Positions 1 to 13,157 of a stretch of 64,000 bases of DNA are shown here, one piece after another. The first letter of the stretch is position 1; each line of letters starts with the position of its first letter. The DNA lies in assembly GCA_000499405.2 (NCBI GenBank), contig HG738139.1:15247342-15311341 (forward strand). Reading direction: 5' to 3'. The stretch comes from Onchocerca volvulus (lineage: Eukaryota; Nematoda; Chromadorea; Rhabditida; Onchocercidae). The notes under the pieces were generated by a model. That model did not search any database and had not been told where the DNA came from. It saw nothing but the letters and a program-made list of their open reading frames with translations. Position numbers and translations under genes: made by a program.

Positions 1-2146
1 TTAAATAGATTCAAATTATCATATAAATTAATCTTAGTTTTTTTAATGTAATCCATTTTTTTTTTTCTTATAAAAGATTGGTAGGGAAAGTATTAGATTT
101 TTTTTTTAATAGTAATTATATATTTATGTCTTTGATCGAATTAATTACTTTATTACTAAAGTATAAAATTGTAATCTAAAAAAATAGTTTTAAAGTCATT
201 TTCATATTTCAAATCTTACTGGCCAATAGATTGGCCAATATTATTGGACAATTCATTAGATTTTATCAAAAATAATTTCAGTCGTTCAATTAAATATTCA
301 AAAAGTCTTTTTATGGCTAATAAAAAAACTTGTGGAATTAATCACTAACAATTTCAAACTAATTTAAATTTATGAATTTAAATAGCAAAAAAAAAGCTTA
401 TGATGATAATATTTGAAAAATTAATGGAAATTTGAATTTAACCAATATTATTTGAATGAATAGAGGAAAAGAAAAAAAGCTGTTTGTGAATAATGCATCA
501 GTAATATTTGCTTGAAAATTTACGAAAATATTTACAAAAAAAAAAAATTACAAAGATAAAAACGCAAAGAAAAAAAATATAGTCATAGCATTCATTTTTC
601 TATTTTGCTATTTCTAATTTACATATAATTGATTAATTCTTAAAATTTAAAAAAAAAAAGTAGTTTATGTTGAATCTCATTAGTATTATTATTCTACGTG
701 AATATGAAATTCGAAATTGAAAGCAGATAAAATATCAGTATTATTATTCTTTTATCAATAATGATAATGATTATATAACATTTATCATTCGATAACAATT
801 TTTTTTTTTTTTTTAGAAATAGCTCTATACGTGTTTTTATGTATTTAAGTTTTCGAATATAATAAGTATTTTATTAAATGTGAAGCTTTTATGTTTTATG
901 CAAAAGTAACATGTTATAAAAAGAGCTTAGATTTAATTTTATATTTCCGGTATTCAGGTTTTTAATTATAATAAGTGTTATGTTTGATATTTACTTTAAA
1001 AATTGTGTTTTTAATAAATGTCGTGTTTAATATTTAGGTATTATATTTCATGAATAAATATTATTGTATTGTTCAGATATATTTACTTTTTTTAAAATCT
1101 AGTTTTAGGAATGATTAAACAAACATAAATAACAGAAATAATAAAATGAATGAACAAAATATCAAAATATAACCACCAGAATATTTCCTGTAAATTAAAA
1201 AGACATTATCATCATACGTTATGAAATAAATGGAATTTAATCGGTTCAAGCTATTAATAGCGAATTTGGAATGGAATGGTTTAGAAGTTGGATAAAATAG
1301 CTTAGCATTTGGAATTCATTTTTTTCTTGTTTGGAAAATTCATGGATAACTTCAAAACCTCACATGCGATAATTTTTATCATTAAATTAGTCGTGAAATA
1401 ATCAACGAATTTAAAGTAATTCTATGGATGGAAATTGATGCATGCAAATTGCTACTTCAGTCAGCCTTATTTTGACTTGTTTTCATTTTTTGCTAATTAA
1501 ATGTTTTAAAATTTCAACCTTTTCCCTTATCTTTCTTGGTACTTATGCAAAATTACTTAATTTATAATCATTTATTTTATTTTCATGACTTTTAGGGATT
1601 TATGCTAATATAAAATTTCTGTTTTACAAAGCAATAAAAAAGTGTGTAAGCGTAGCCAAAGTGTAACTATAGAGAGTAATTTAATTTGAATTTCAATTTT
1701 TCATTAACTATATTTGTTGTGGAGGATTCAACTTTAAGTTTATTTATCGATTATTTTTCCGTCCTTGGAAATCTTATTTATATATATGTATATGTATTTT
1801 TAAACAAACAAATATGGTTATTTTGATAGATATTCTAACGTTAAAACAACAATAACTATTGTTACTAGTATTGCTATACAAGATAAGATGAATTGTGAGA
1901 TCTATTCTATTTGACTTCTTCGAATATTTCCAAGCAAATTTTTGGAATAAAAAATTTTGAATTGAAAATTATTTAAATAAAAAAGTTTCAAATTTTTACA
2001 AATAGTCCATAAAATATAAAAAAGTCATTTGAAAGATTTGAAATTATTCTCTTCACCTTTTTCTTCCTTATCCCATTTTTCTTCTTATAATCATTAATTA
2101 TTATTTACTAGTTGAACTGGCTGCATGCCAGCCCACTTTCGCTAAT

Positions 2147-2345
2147 TTATATAAATAAAGATGTAAATGTTCGTTTGTTCAAAATCTTAAATCTCCAAAA
2201 ATTCTCAAACATGTGCTCATCTCTATAAAAACACGCGCCTATTCGAATGCAACGTTGCATCAAAATTTCGGATCATTCAGTGAAGAACTTGAAATGTTGC
2301 ATGGAAATGAATAACGAACGCCTACAGTTTTATTTATATAGATTA
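2147..2345. repeat. Helitron-like 5' ends in head-to-head pair
   Basis: The left edge reads TATATAAATAAAGATG and the right edge, read on the minus strand, starts TCTATATAAATAAAACTG. The right-hand half on the minus strand follows the same order of motifs as the element end at 60028 (AT-rich TC start, then AAATTTTGA, then TTGCATTCGAA). The left-hand half matches the minus strand of 63100-63212, sharing the run GTTCGTTTGTTCAAAATCTTAAA. This looks like two 5' termini of one transposon family facing each other. Assignment to Helitrons rests on the TC start after A and on the linked helicase relic at 61-62 kb. Confidence 0.6.
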
Positions 2346-4914
2346 TTATTAATTGCTATTCGTTATTTTTAATCCCTCATTTTTGTAAGAATATGAATTA
2401 TTCGGTTTATGATATTACTTATTATTTTTTTTTCTTTTTTTTGGAATGATATCACCTATTTGAAATCACTTATTATGCATTCATTCATCTGTATATGCAT
2501 TAGTAATATAACTTGCATTAATGTTTTTTCCTAAAATAGAAAAAAATTGATCTTTTTCTCATATCAATATCCATATTTTCGGATATTATGTCTGAATTAA
2601 TATTTCAGTGATTGTTATCATTCGTTGAATTAAATCTGTCACGAAGTTGAAACATTATCGAAATTATAAAATTTTTTTACTGCGCAAATGAAAATAAAAA
2701 ATCACCATGAAATAAAATTAGCATAATTGTGTCAATAAAATCATCGCAATGTATTCTGTCTAAAATTTGCATACATTTTAATTCTTGCATTTTTTTGAAA
2801 TTAATATTAAAGTTCGAAATAGTAATTGAATTTTATTCGAAAAAAGTTTTTTTTCTTTTTACAATAAAATCTGATTTTAAATTTTCGCTTTCAAAATTAT
2901 TTTACGGCAACAGAAATAATTTAGTACTGTTGAAACATGTGGTGATATATGTATTTTTGACTTTGAAATGTGCATTGAGCAAAAAAGGAAATTGCCATCT
3001 CTTAGGTGATAGAGTAAATTAATTTTATCTGAAACATAAATAGTGGACAAAAATGAATGATAAATTGGATCAGATCAGTTTAGAAGAAATGATTTCATAA
3101 ATTTCATAATTTTTAAAATTCGCCGTTTTTTTTTTTTTTCGAAAAAATCAAAATGATCACAATATTATTTATACAAAATAATTACAGTGATTTATGTAAA
3201 ATAGTTACAGTAATGCTCATGTACAATAATTACAGTAATATATAACATATGAAATATATATATGTTCATAAGTTGTGCATATTCCTCTTTTTTTTTTCCT
3301 TGTTACACTTTTTGAAAATTCGATTTTATAACTGTTTAATTTTATTTTGAAATATGTGTAGGAAGTTTAACCTTTTTTTCGCTACAAATTTGGCAAAAGG
3401 TAGCTTCCAGTCTGGAATGTAATTCTTTTTTTTTTTTTGAAATTTATTTTAAATGAGCTTTTAAAAAGCAACAAGTTTCTTTGTTCAGACATGCATTTTA
3501 TATTTCTATACTTTTTCCACAAATTTTAATTGCATGTGTAATTTCTCGTTCTTTCTCGCTTTTAAGTATAAATACTTATTTTCAAACATGCATATTCAAA
3601 TTAATGAAAAAACATTCTAAATGCGTATATTTCATTTCAAATATATAAATATTATATATATTTTATTTCCAAATGCATGTAATATATGCGTTTTTTTTTT
3701 TTTTTAAATAACGATTTTTCTTCACATTTTAAAATACTTTTATTTTTTCAATTCTTTTATTCATTTAAATGCATGAAAAGAAACAATAGTTTGATATAGC
3801 AGTAATTTGTCTTGCCGATAAAAAAAAAAAAAAAAAAAAAAAAAAATTTACATTGAAAAGAATAACGAAAATACATCTAATCATTTACAGATTTTTCAAA
3901 ATTTACCGCTTATTTCTTTCTGCTAATCATTTGTTTAATTATTTTATAAACAAACAACGAAAAATAAATAAGAAAAAAAAAAAGAAAAAAAAAGGCGAAA
4001 CAGAAACAAACAACAATTGCGATAAAATTCTTGCTAAACATAGAAATAATTATATTTTTTTCTCATATTTTAAAATTCTCTCTTTTTTTAAGCATAATTT
4101 CGTTTTTCTGCTTAGTTTATTATCATCATTCTTAATTATTATCGTATGACCAGAACAATTAATCGTTAAGCAAAGGATTACTGTAATGGATGACTTCTGG
4201 TTTAATTAAAAATTTCTCTCTTTTCCGTATTGTCTGCAAATTATTACTAATATCGTTTTATATATAAAATATTTAAAATTAAGCTATTTAATAAAATATT
4301 TGCCTAAATTTCACAACTTTTTATGCTTAGAAATAATGATTTATATTCAAAAAATTTAATAACAAATTTTACACTAAGAAGAGGGTGCGAAAATGGGCTA
4401 TGCGAAGTTCGGCGTGACACTTTTTTTCATCAAATTTTATGGAATTCTTTCAAATTCTTTTTTTCTGTTTTGCTTTTGAATATTTTTCCTTTTTTTGCTT
4501 TCCGAACTTTAAAAAGTTTCTTATCCACCTGTAACGATGATTACGATCTATATACATGAATAATTTTTTTTTTTTTTGCGATGATAATTAGAAATGTTGA
4601 TAATTAGTACTCCTTTGATTAAAATCATTTTCCATTTTGTCTATTTATAATTTTAATTTAATGATTTTTTTTTTTGTAATTTATTGTGGTAAATCTATTT
4701 CTAAACTTCGTTTAATTAAATTTGTGGATTAAACAAAAAATTGAATTAGTCACATTTATTTTAATTTGCATTACAATTTATTTTTTTATTATCACAATAA
4801 ATTTTATGTATAACTTATAAGCTAGACAAATTAAGGAAGTAGAAGCATTTTTTTTTTTTTTTTATTTGTCATATAACTCATTTAAATTTATATACTACTT
4901 GTTGATAGGACATA

Positions 4915-5070
4915 TATTCATTTTTATGGTTGATTTTTCAGAATATAGTCCATTCTAATGATTGACATTTCAAGATACATCCATCCTAACAGTTGACCTT
5001 TTGGAAAACAAATTCATCCTAATGGTTGACCTTTAAAAAAGATATAATCCATCCTAATTACGGATCTTTA
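4915..5070. repeat. degenerate tandem repeat, about 33 bp unit
   Basis: Four to five imperfect copies of a unit built around CCATCCTAAnGGTTGACCTTT lie head to tail. The best copies start near 4980 and 5014, and the flanking ones are more decayed. No open frame runs through them. Confidence 0.75.
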
Positions 5071-6626
5071 ATTTCAACTAAAGGCCTGAAATTAAGATAG
5101 AAGAAAGTATTAAATTACAACTATAGGGAGTAAATTACATCTTATGTATTAATTTTTTTATTTAAATGCGAAAATCAAAAAATGAAAAGTTTTTTTATTC
5201 TGTTCCCATTGCTTATTAAAGTTTATTTCAATCAATCATTTTGATTTCACAACAAAAATAAAATATGGAATTGAAAATAATTTGAAAATGTGCTATTATC
5301 ATTTTCGGTTAATAATATTATCATTTCCGGTAAGCAAATTTGAAAAGTATCAAATGTTTTTAATATATATTGCAAATTCTGTAATTCATTACAAAATACT
5401 TTTTCTTATTAAGTAAAATAATTAGTTTGAACTTCCAAGATATCTTTAATCACAAATTAATGAATCAATTCAAATATTTGCTGATAAACGATAGTTCCAT
5501 ATTCTTTTTAATTAATATTTATTTTTCTTGCAATCATTAATTATTATATCAATTGAATGATCATAGATCAATTATTTGTATGACAATTTATTTATTTATT
5601 TATTTATTCATTCATTTATCCGCATAGTATATTGTTTAAATGAGAAATTATTAATTAGAATGAAACAATTTGATTAATTATCGACCAAAAATCACAATGC
5701 TTATTTTCTAATTATCAGATTTTCCATTGTTAGGGTTAACAAACACATTTAGAAAACGAGTTTTTATTTTTTTTTCGCAATTTCCAAACAGATCATTTAG
5801 CAATTAAGAAATACACAAAAAACTTTGGAATGTGAAATTTTTTTCTGCATGTAAATAAAGCAATTCTCTAATGGAATGTCAATTTTTGATTAATTAATTA
5901 ATTTATTGTACTAATAAAATGATACAATACTTAGATTTTCGTAGTATAAAATCATCGTAAAAATAGATGAGGTACTACAAATTTTAATCCAAGCAGTTAA
6001 AAAAAAAAAAATAGTATTTAAAATGTGTTATGTCGGAATCAAAGTAAGCAATTCAGTATCGTAACTGATTAAAGAATCCTATGATATTGTCACTTGCAAA
6101 ATAAAAAATATTTTATTTTTTTGCAAAATGTATTTTGTTTTTTTTCGTGATCAATTCAGTTACTGATAAGATTATCAGTAATATATGCCCTTTAAGTATT
6201 ATGCTTGTTCAATAACGTCATTACATACAAATGACGAATTTTTTCTAAAGCTTTCGAAATTTAAGAAAAAAGAAAAAAAACGCTTTTTTGCATGACTGAA
6301 TGATATTATAATCGCATACAATTTGCGAAAATTTAATGAAATTCTCATTTACTTATAATCTTTTAATTATAATAATTGTTTATATCATTCTTCAGAAATG
6401 ATAAAAATGAATATATTTCGAAGTTATCGATACACATCGATTCACGATTGTGTGCTACCCTAAACTTAATTTCATTTTTTTTTTTTCCTTTCCGCCATAA
6501 TATTTTCTGTCTAAGGAAAACATTATGCTTAATATTTTAACAAATTAATTTATAATTAATGTAAAAAACATTAATTTATAACTTTTTAACCATGCCAAAA
6601 CTAGAATATATTATCGATACGATAGC

Positions 6627-6669
6627 GCACTACTGTAGAAAAGGCTTACGGTAGTGCGGTACCGTAAGC
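6627..6669. repeat. overlapping inverted repeats
   Basis: GCTTACGGTA (6644-6653) pairs perfectly with TACCGTAAGC (6660-6669). GCACTAC (6627-6633) pairs with GTAGTGC (6651-6657), which overlaps the first stem, so the two hairpins exclude each other. The surroundings are featureless AT-rich DNA. Confidence 0.7.
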
Positions 6670-7221
6670 ATTTTTCACTTCTTTTTTTTTTTCATCTTTA
6701 ACTATAACATATTGCATTTAAATGAAAAATATTGGTGTTAATATTTTTGCAAATTATTAATAAACAATTACTGTAAAAAGATTGTGTATATTAATTGAAC
6801 AAAAACATATGCCAATTTTTTTCGTTTTTTTCATTTTTTTTTTTTTTTAATTTAATTTCTCTAAATTTATTTTCTTACTTTTCTGAACATTTTCGAGTTA
6901 TTTCCAGGTTGTGTCTCTTTTTTTTTTTTTTTTCAAGAGCAGTGATAAATCTTCATCAATTTTTCTTTTTTTTGAAAATTTTACTGTCAATAATTTTTCA
7001 TTTTTTCCAAATTGTAATGTTTGCCCTAATCTATAATATAGAAGTGATGAATTATTGGATAACTTCTAATATATTTTCTGCAACACTAACAAACAACCAG
7101 AAAGTTCATTGAAGCTTTAAAAAAAAAAAAAAAAAGAATCATTCAAAAAAATTCAAATTTTTTTTTTTTAAAAATTAACTTATTCGATTATATCATCAAG
7201 TTTATTACTTTGGAAATTCAA

Positions 7222-7500
7222 TTAAAATTTATACGCATGCAAATATGCATGCATGCAGTATGTAAAGATGTGCAAGCAATGTTTGCACACAGATATTTGT
7301 GCATGCAATTTTTTGTACATCATGTTTGCATGCAGGCATACATGAATGTAGATATATGTATGGGAGATGTTGGCATGCAGGTGTTTGTGCATTGCAGTTA
7401 TATATACGTGATGTTTGCATGCAAGCATTTGTGCATGCAAGTGATGTTTGCATGCAATGTGGATAATACATACATGTGTGTGTGTGTGTGTGTGTATGTA
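7222..7500. repeat. GCATGC-rich minisatellite with (TG)n tail
   Basis: Irregular copies of units such as GATGTTTGCATGCAAGCAT and TTTGTGCATGCAAGT recur, and the stretch ends in a TG dinucleotide run at about 7475-7497. Because the unit has no stops in several frames, it creates Cys/Met/His-rich open frames on both strands; these are not genes. A short related patch lies near 13660-13725. Confidence 0.8.
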
Positions 7501-7784
7501 AATATAATATTTTAATAGAGATGTGTAAATCGATGTAAAATGTTGAAATGTTATCAGAAGTGAAGTAAAGTAAATTTAAAAAGGCGGAAGCAAAAGATTA
7601 AGAGAAGAAAGAGGAAGAGAAAAGGAGAGAGAGAGAGAGTGATAAATATATATCAGAGAGATTGCCATCCAGACTATCATAAGTTTTTCAATGTCCTCCT
7701 CAACACCTTCAAAATTAAAAACATCAATTTTTTCATCTGTTTTGCTTTTAGAAAGGAGCTTTTATACGATATATTTTATACTTA

Positions 7785-7852
7785 ATTTCTCTCTCCCTCT
7801 CTCTCTCTTTCTCCCTCCCTCTCTTTCTCTCTCTCTCTCTCTTTCTCTTTTA
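7785..7852. repeat. CT-rich low-complexity tract
   Basis: An almost pure pyrimidine run of CTCTC/CCCTC units. Similar CT runs occur at about 12860-12895 and 13104-13155. Confidence 0.9.
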
Positions 7853-8767
7853 TTAACATCTAATTTACATATTTTCATACTTTTTTTTTTTTTTTTTAAC
7901 TTAATCATTCGATTAAATTATTTAAAAAATGAAAAAAGAAAAAACAAAAAAAGTTACGAAATATTTACTAATTTTAAATTTTGTTAAAATTTTTAAAATA
8001 TATGATTGGAACATTTGAAAATGTATATGTATACTTTAAAAGAAATTAAAAAAAAAGGGGAAAAAAGATTTACTATCCTGTTCTTTTATCTCTTATTTTG
8101 AAGGAAATGAAATGTTTTAGAAGAAGAAGAAAAGGAAAAAAATGGAAAAATTAAAGTAAAAGTGGACTAGAGAATTTAAGAAATCCATTCTTCGGACGAA
8201 GAAGGAAGAAAAAATATAAAATACGATTGATTGCAATTTTTAGTAAAAAAAAAAAAAAGAAAAAAAAAATGCGCTAAGATATAATTAAATGAAAAAATTT
8301 GGGAGGCACTTTGAAAACAAAATAGTCAATAATTTTGTTAGCTAATTCATAACTTAAAATAAAAATTAAAAATTAGAATAAATTTATTCGAAGAGTTAAT
8401 AGACGAATAGAATAAAGAAAAGACGAGATAGCAAGAGATGCTAGAAGATAGCATAAATATTTGAAATATTTTCTTCTTTAAGTTTTAACAAAATTTGAAA
8501 ATATGATTTTTGATGTGTAAGTTTATATGTATATTGCGTATCTCTGTATTTTGTTTAAATTTTGGTTTAAATTTCGATTTTTTTTTGAAAGAATAATCTT
8601 GAATTTCAGAAATTTTTAAATTTAGTTAAGTATAATGATAATCAACTTAATATATATACATATATAGATAGGAAATGAAGGAATGAAAGAGGAATTTTTA
8701 AATTATAAAGTCATCCATCATTATTGCAGACTAAGTTTTTTGATCCTTCTAACTTTTATTTACTTAA

Positions 8768-8867
<100 letters not shown>

Positions 8868-9659
8868 AATTATTATTAATCATATATATTTTTTCCATTT
8901 ACCCCTCATAATTCTCATTTGAAGATCAAATAATGTTTGAAAATTTCACAAAATTGCTTATAAACTGCATGCTTGCACTTGTATTCCTTCCGCAATCTTA
9001 TCTATCATATATTTTAATTATAATTAAAATTTAAATTAATTCCTTTTCATGAATTTTTTATAATCAAATACTGCCATCTTTTGAAATGATATATCATTTT
9101 ACCTTTTTATTCTTTGGCGATATTATAATATTATTCATCATTATTTTTATCTTTTTTCATTTCTTCCATATCATTGCGATGAAGATTATTTTCCATTAAT
9201 TATCATTTTGTTTTTACTTTTTTTTGAAATTTAAATTAACCATAAAATATTAAATAATCGATATAGGAAAGCATACGGAAGATTAATTAATAAATTTGTC
9301 GATTTAAAACTTATTTCATTTAAAAAATTTTTTATAATTAATTAATATTTGAAAATATGTTTAGAGATTTGTGTAATAAACATTCAAATTTTTTGATTGT
9401 ATTTTTTCTGGATATGATTAGCTAAAAATGTTTATTAGCATATGAAAATTTTCCAAAGTATTTGGCTTGTTTAATTTTTCAATTTTATGAAAAAAAAAAG
9501 TTGAATTTTCGAAAAATTATATCGAAAATTTAATTTACCGAAATTAGCACATTTATAATATTAACCAAAATTGAAGAATCAATTTCAAACATATTAAAAT
9601 TAATTCTTTTTATGTATTTACGATTTAATTTAGCGCGGCTTTTTATTATTTCTTCACAT

Positions 9660-10110
9660 AATTTAATAAATATGATAATCGATAATCACTTCAATTTAAA
9701 TATGATAATCGATAATCAATTTATTCCTAATTTTTTATTCTTCACAACAACTCAGTTGATCATAAATCTTCCATTTGATCCCAACATAAGTTTACAGTTC
9801 AGAAAAATTCGTCAATTTCGATTGATCACAGATCATTTCGTGCAATTTTGGTATAGCTTTTACCATATAAAAAAAAAAAAAAAATGAACTTATCAATCTC
9901 AACCGATCACAGATCTTATACGTAAAAACCGATATGATCATAGATCCGACATGTGATAATGTGATGTAAATTTTGTCGGACAAATGAACTTATCAATCTC
10001 GATTGAATCGTAGATATTTCCGTGCAATTTTGGTTGTGAAATTTACACGTTAAATTTAAAATGAGCAATCTTTGTTGATCATAGATTTTACACGTGATTT
10101 TGACGTATGA
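9660..10110. repeat. two degenerate direct-repeat families
   Basis: At 9660-9722 a roughly 30 bp unit containing ATATGATAATCGATAATCA occurs twice in direct order. From about 9800 to 10110 a second unit recurs about five times: variants of CTTATCAATCTCGATTGATC, then ACAGATC/ATAGAT, then TTTCGTGCAATTTTGGT. Spacing is irregular, so this is an old, decayed array. Confidence 0.65.
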
Positions 10111-11328
10111 ATAAACTTATCGTTGCAAAAATACACTAGACATTTCGAACAAAAGAAATAAAAAATTCACATATCAATTTTGATTTGAAAAAAAAAAAAC
10201 AAAAAAAGGAAATTTTCTAATTCAATTATCAATTCAAGCAAATATTATCATAATCTGCTGATAAACAAAAGTCATTTCAAAATATTATGCTGAATCAGAA
10301 GAAAAAAAAGGAAAAATGAGGGATAAGAGGAAATATTATATAGATTTTTAAGATAAATTAATAGATAATAATTATTATTTCTGATATATTGCATTACTTC
10401 ATTTTTTTTATTCAACTCTTCTGGTTATTAATTTCTAATTCTTTTTTTATTTATAATAGAAATAAATTCTTTTTTTTTTTTTGAAAGAAATTAATGATAG
10501 AAATTCTATTTGTTCAATATTTTGACAACATATTGATAGCAAGACTAATAAATTTTCTGTAATTTCTGTAATTAAATATTTTTTAATTAGCAAATCTTTT
10601 ATTGTTAATTCTAAATTTCTTAATTTTTCTCAAACGATAAATTAAAAGAAAAAAAAATTTATCTTTCTCCTTTTTTTCTTTTTTTTTTTAAATTTAGTTT
10701 TTATTCATAAATAGATATTATTTTTTTCGAATATAAAAGCTCATTTTCTTTTTAAATTTTTTCGACAACAATTTTTTTGCGATATTTACTATTATTATTA
10801 TTATTATTGTTGTTATTGATGTTATTATTTTCTCAATATTACTTAAAATTCCTATATAAGGATAATAATATGTCGGTTGTTAACTTTCCGGAAACAAATA
10901 ATAATATTATCCGGATCCGGATTTAGCTGTTTGCTTATTTCTTAGTAAAAGTTGTATTAAATGTTAATTGAAATCTTTAAATCAATAGTTAAATCCAAAT
11001 ATGCCAATCAGAATTATGATATCACTTAATTATTTTTTATTCTTTTATCACGATAATATAGATTTAATCTTCTTTTTCGTATAAATTCTTATAATTTTTG
11101 AAAAATTTCAAACTTCATCAAGTTTATTTATTGTGATTTCCAATATATATATATAGTCTTACTATGTGTTAATTTCATTTTCTATTTCTTCTCTTAATTA
11201 TATTTGTAATGTATGTTCGAAAGAAAATATAATTACCGTTAAAAATAATATAATTTATGAAATAAATATTAAATTTTATGAAATTAAATGAAACTTCTGA
11301 AAAATAATGCATTATTATCGAAATAAAT

Positions 11329-11440
11329 TAGCATTAATTTAATTTCAAATTTGGATTTCTATGCACCGTTTACATCTGGTATGCCTATTGAATTAATATG
11401 TTATAAAATAAGAATTTAATTTCAAATTTGGATTTCGATG
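11329..11440. repeat. short imperfect direct duplication
   Basis: TTTAATTTCAAATTTGGATT followed by TCTATGC or TCGATGC appears twice within 110 bases, near 11336 and 11416. It is a small local duplication with no coding content. Confidence 0.6.
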
Positions 11441-12240
11441 CGTTGTTGATATGTTATATTTATCGGATTTTATGCGCACATTTCATCAAAAAAAAAAAAA
11501 AAAAAAAAAAAAAATTGCAATATTTTAGGAATTGAAAAATTAATTTGCACCATTTATATTCGTCAAATTCCGATATTCGTTGCTAGCTACTGCATGCAAA
11601 CAACTGGAATTATCGCCTGTCAGTTGTTTTAAAATCAGATGCTAACAAAATGAAGCTTAAACTTTAAACTGTTTAATAATACATAAATATATAAATAACA
11701 TTGTCGACGAAACTTCCCACTGCATCATTTCAATTCTCTTTTCAACAAATCATTTTAAAAAAAAATAAAAAAAATAAGTTATTCCATTTTAATTTTTAAT
11801 TGTTTTAAATCAAACTATCAATTATTTATTTTATAGCATACAATAATAATTGGTCAATTAAGCAATAAATAATAATTATTAAAATGTAATATTTTCGAAA
11901 TTTTTTAAAAACTAAACCAATCATAAATAATTCATTTTATAATATCAATAATAATCGTTAGCTCAATTTTTTTAATTGAAAAAAATTCCATTTTTTATTG
12001 AAATTTTATTTTTTTATTATTAAATTTTTCCAATGAAAATTTAAGATTTATATTTATTTCTTTTTTTTGGCTTTTTCAAAAATAAAATATTTCTTCTTAT
12101 AGATTAAAGAAAAATTTTTCGAAATTGTCAAAAAATTTAATGAAATTTTCTTATTTTTTTTCCTAAAATTGTGATTTAAAAAAAATCTTTTTGACTTGTT
12201 CTTGTTATTTTTGACTTTTTTTTTATTTTAATTTATAAAA

Positions 12241-12375
12241 TTCGTAAATATATACGTACGCATATACACACATATACGTACACGTACACACACACAGACA
12301 CATACATAGATATTCACATACAAACAGACAGGTGAACAGACAGACACACACATACACACATACACAAACACAAAT
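12241..12375. repeat. CA-rich low-complexity tract
   Basis: Mixed CACACA, ACATACACA and ACAGACA units, mostly alternating purine-pyrimidine, with no longer unit structure visible. Confidence 0.85.
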
Positions 12376-13115
12376 CTATATTGATGATTGAACTTTTCAG
12401 TCTTCGCTCTTCATTTTCCGATAGGCAGGAAGATATCAGTTAACAAAGTTGTTACTTAAAATTTCAAGGTTGTTTTCATCCTCAATTTTCCCATTTTTCT
12501 TCCCTACTTTTTGTCTTTCTTTTTATCAGATAAATCTGACAGTTCGTGTTTCCGGAAAATAATTTTGGAAAAAAATTTGAAATTTCTTTCTGACATTTTA
12601 AGAAAATTTTTTTTTAAATATAGAAAGAAATAAATTAACTTTTTGTCATTTCAATTTTATCAATTCAAAAAATAAAAATTTAAAAATTAATCATTCTAAA
12701 AAAAATAAAAGAAAAAAAATTAACAATTCTTAAAAAAAAAAAAAAAAAAAGAAAAAATGATAATATTGAATTGTATGAAAATTTTTTAGGATTAATTTTA
12801 AACAAGAAGAAGAGTAAACATTTCTGGAATTGATATCATATCATGTGAGAGTTTAATTCTTTCTCTCTTTTCTTTCTTTCTCTCTCTCTCCCTCCCTTTT
12901 TTCTTTTTTTTTTTTTGTTTACTCAACTTTTTTTTTTTTTTTTTTACTTTCCTTGTTAATACGTCAAATGATTGTGATATTTGTTTGATTTTTATGTTAG
13001 ATTAGATTATTGTTTTATATATGATAGTTAATATATATCAAAGAGTATAGGTTAATATATCAAAGGTTAAATTATGAAAAGATTAATCTTTTTTTTTTTT
13101 CTTTTTCTCTTTTTT

Positions 13116-13157
<42 letters not shown>

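Noticed and set aside
2729..3022. 97-codon frame in the gene-poor region
   Set aside because: AT-rich codons with no motif, no acceptor and no continuation; expected by chance in this composition.
7210..7515. Open frames of 70-100 codons on both strands
   Set aside because: They are translation of the GCATGC minisatellite and the TG run, rich in Cys, Met and His in every frame, with no gene-like context.
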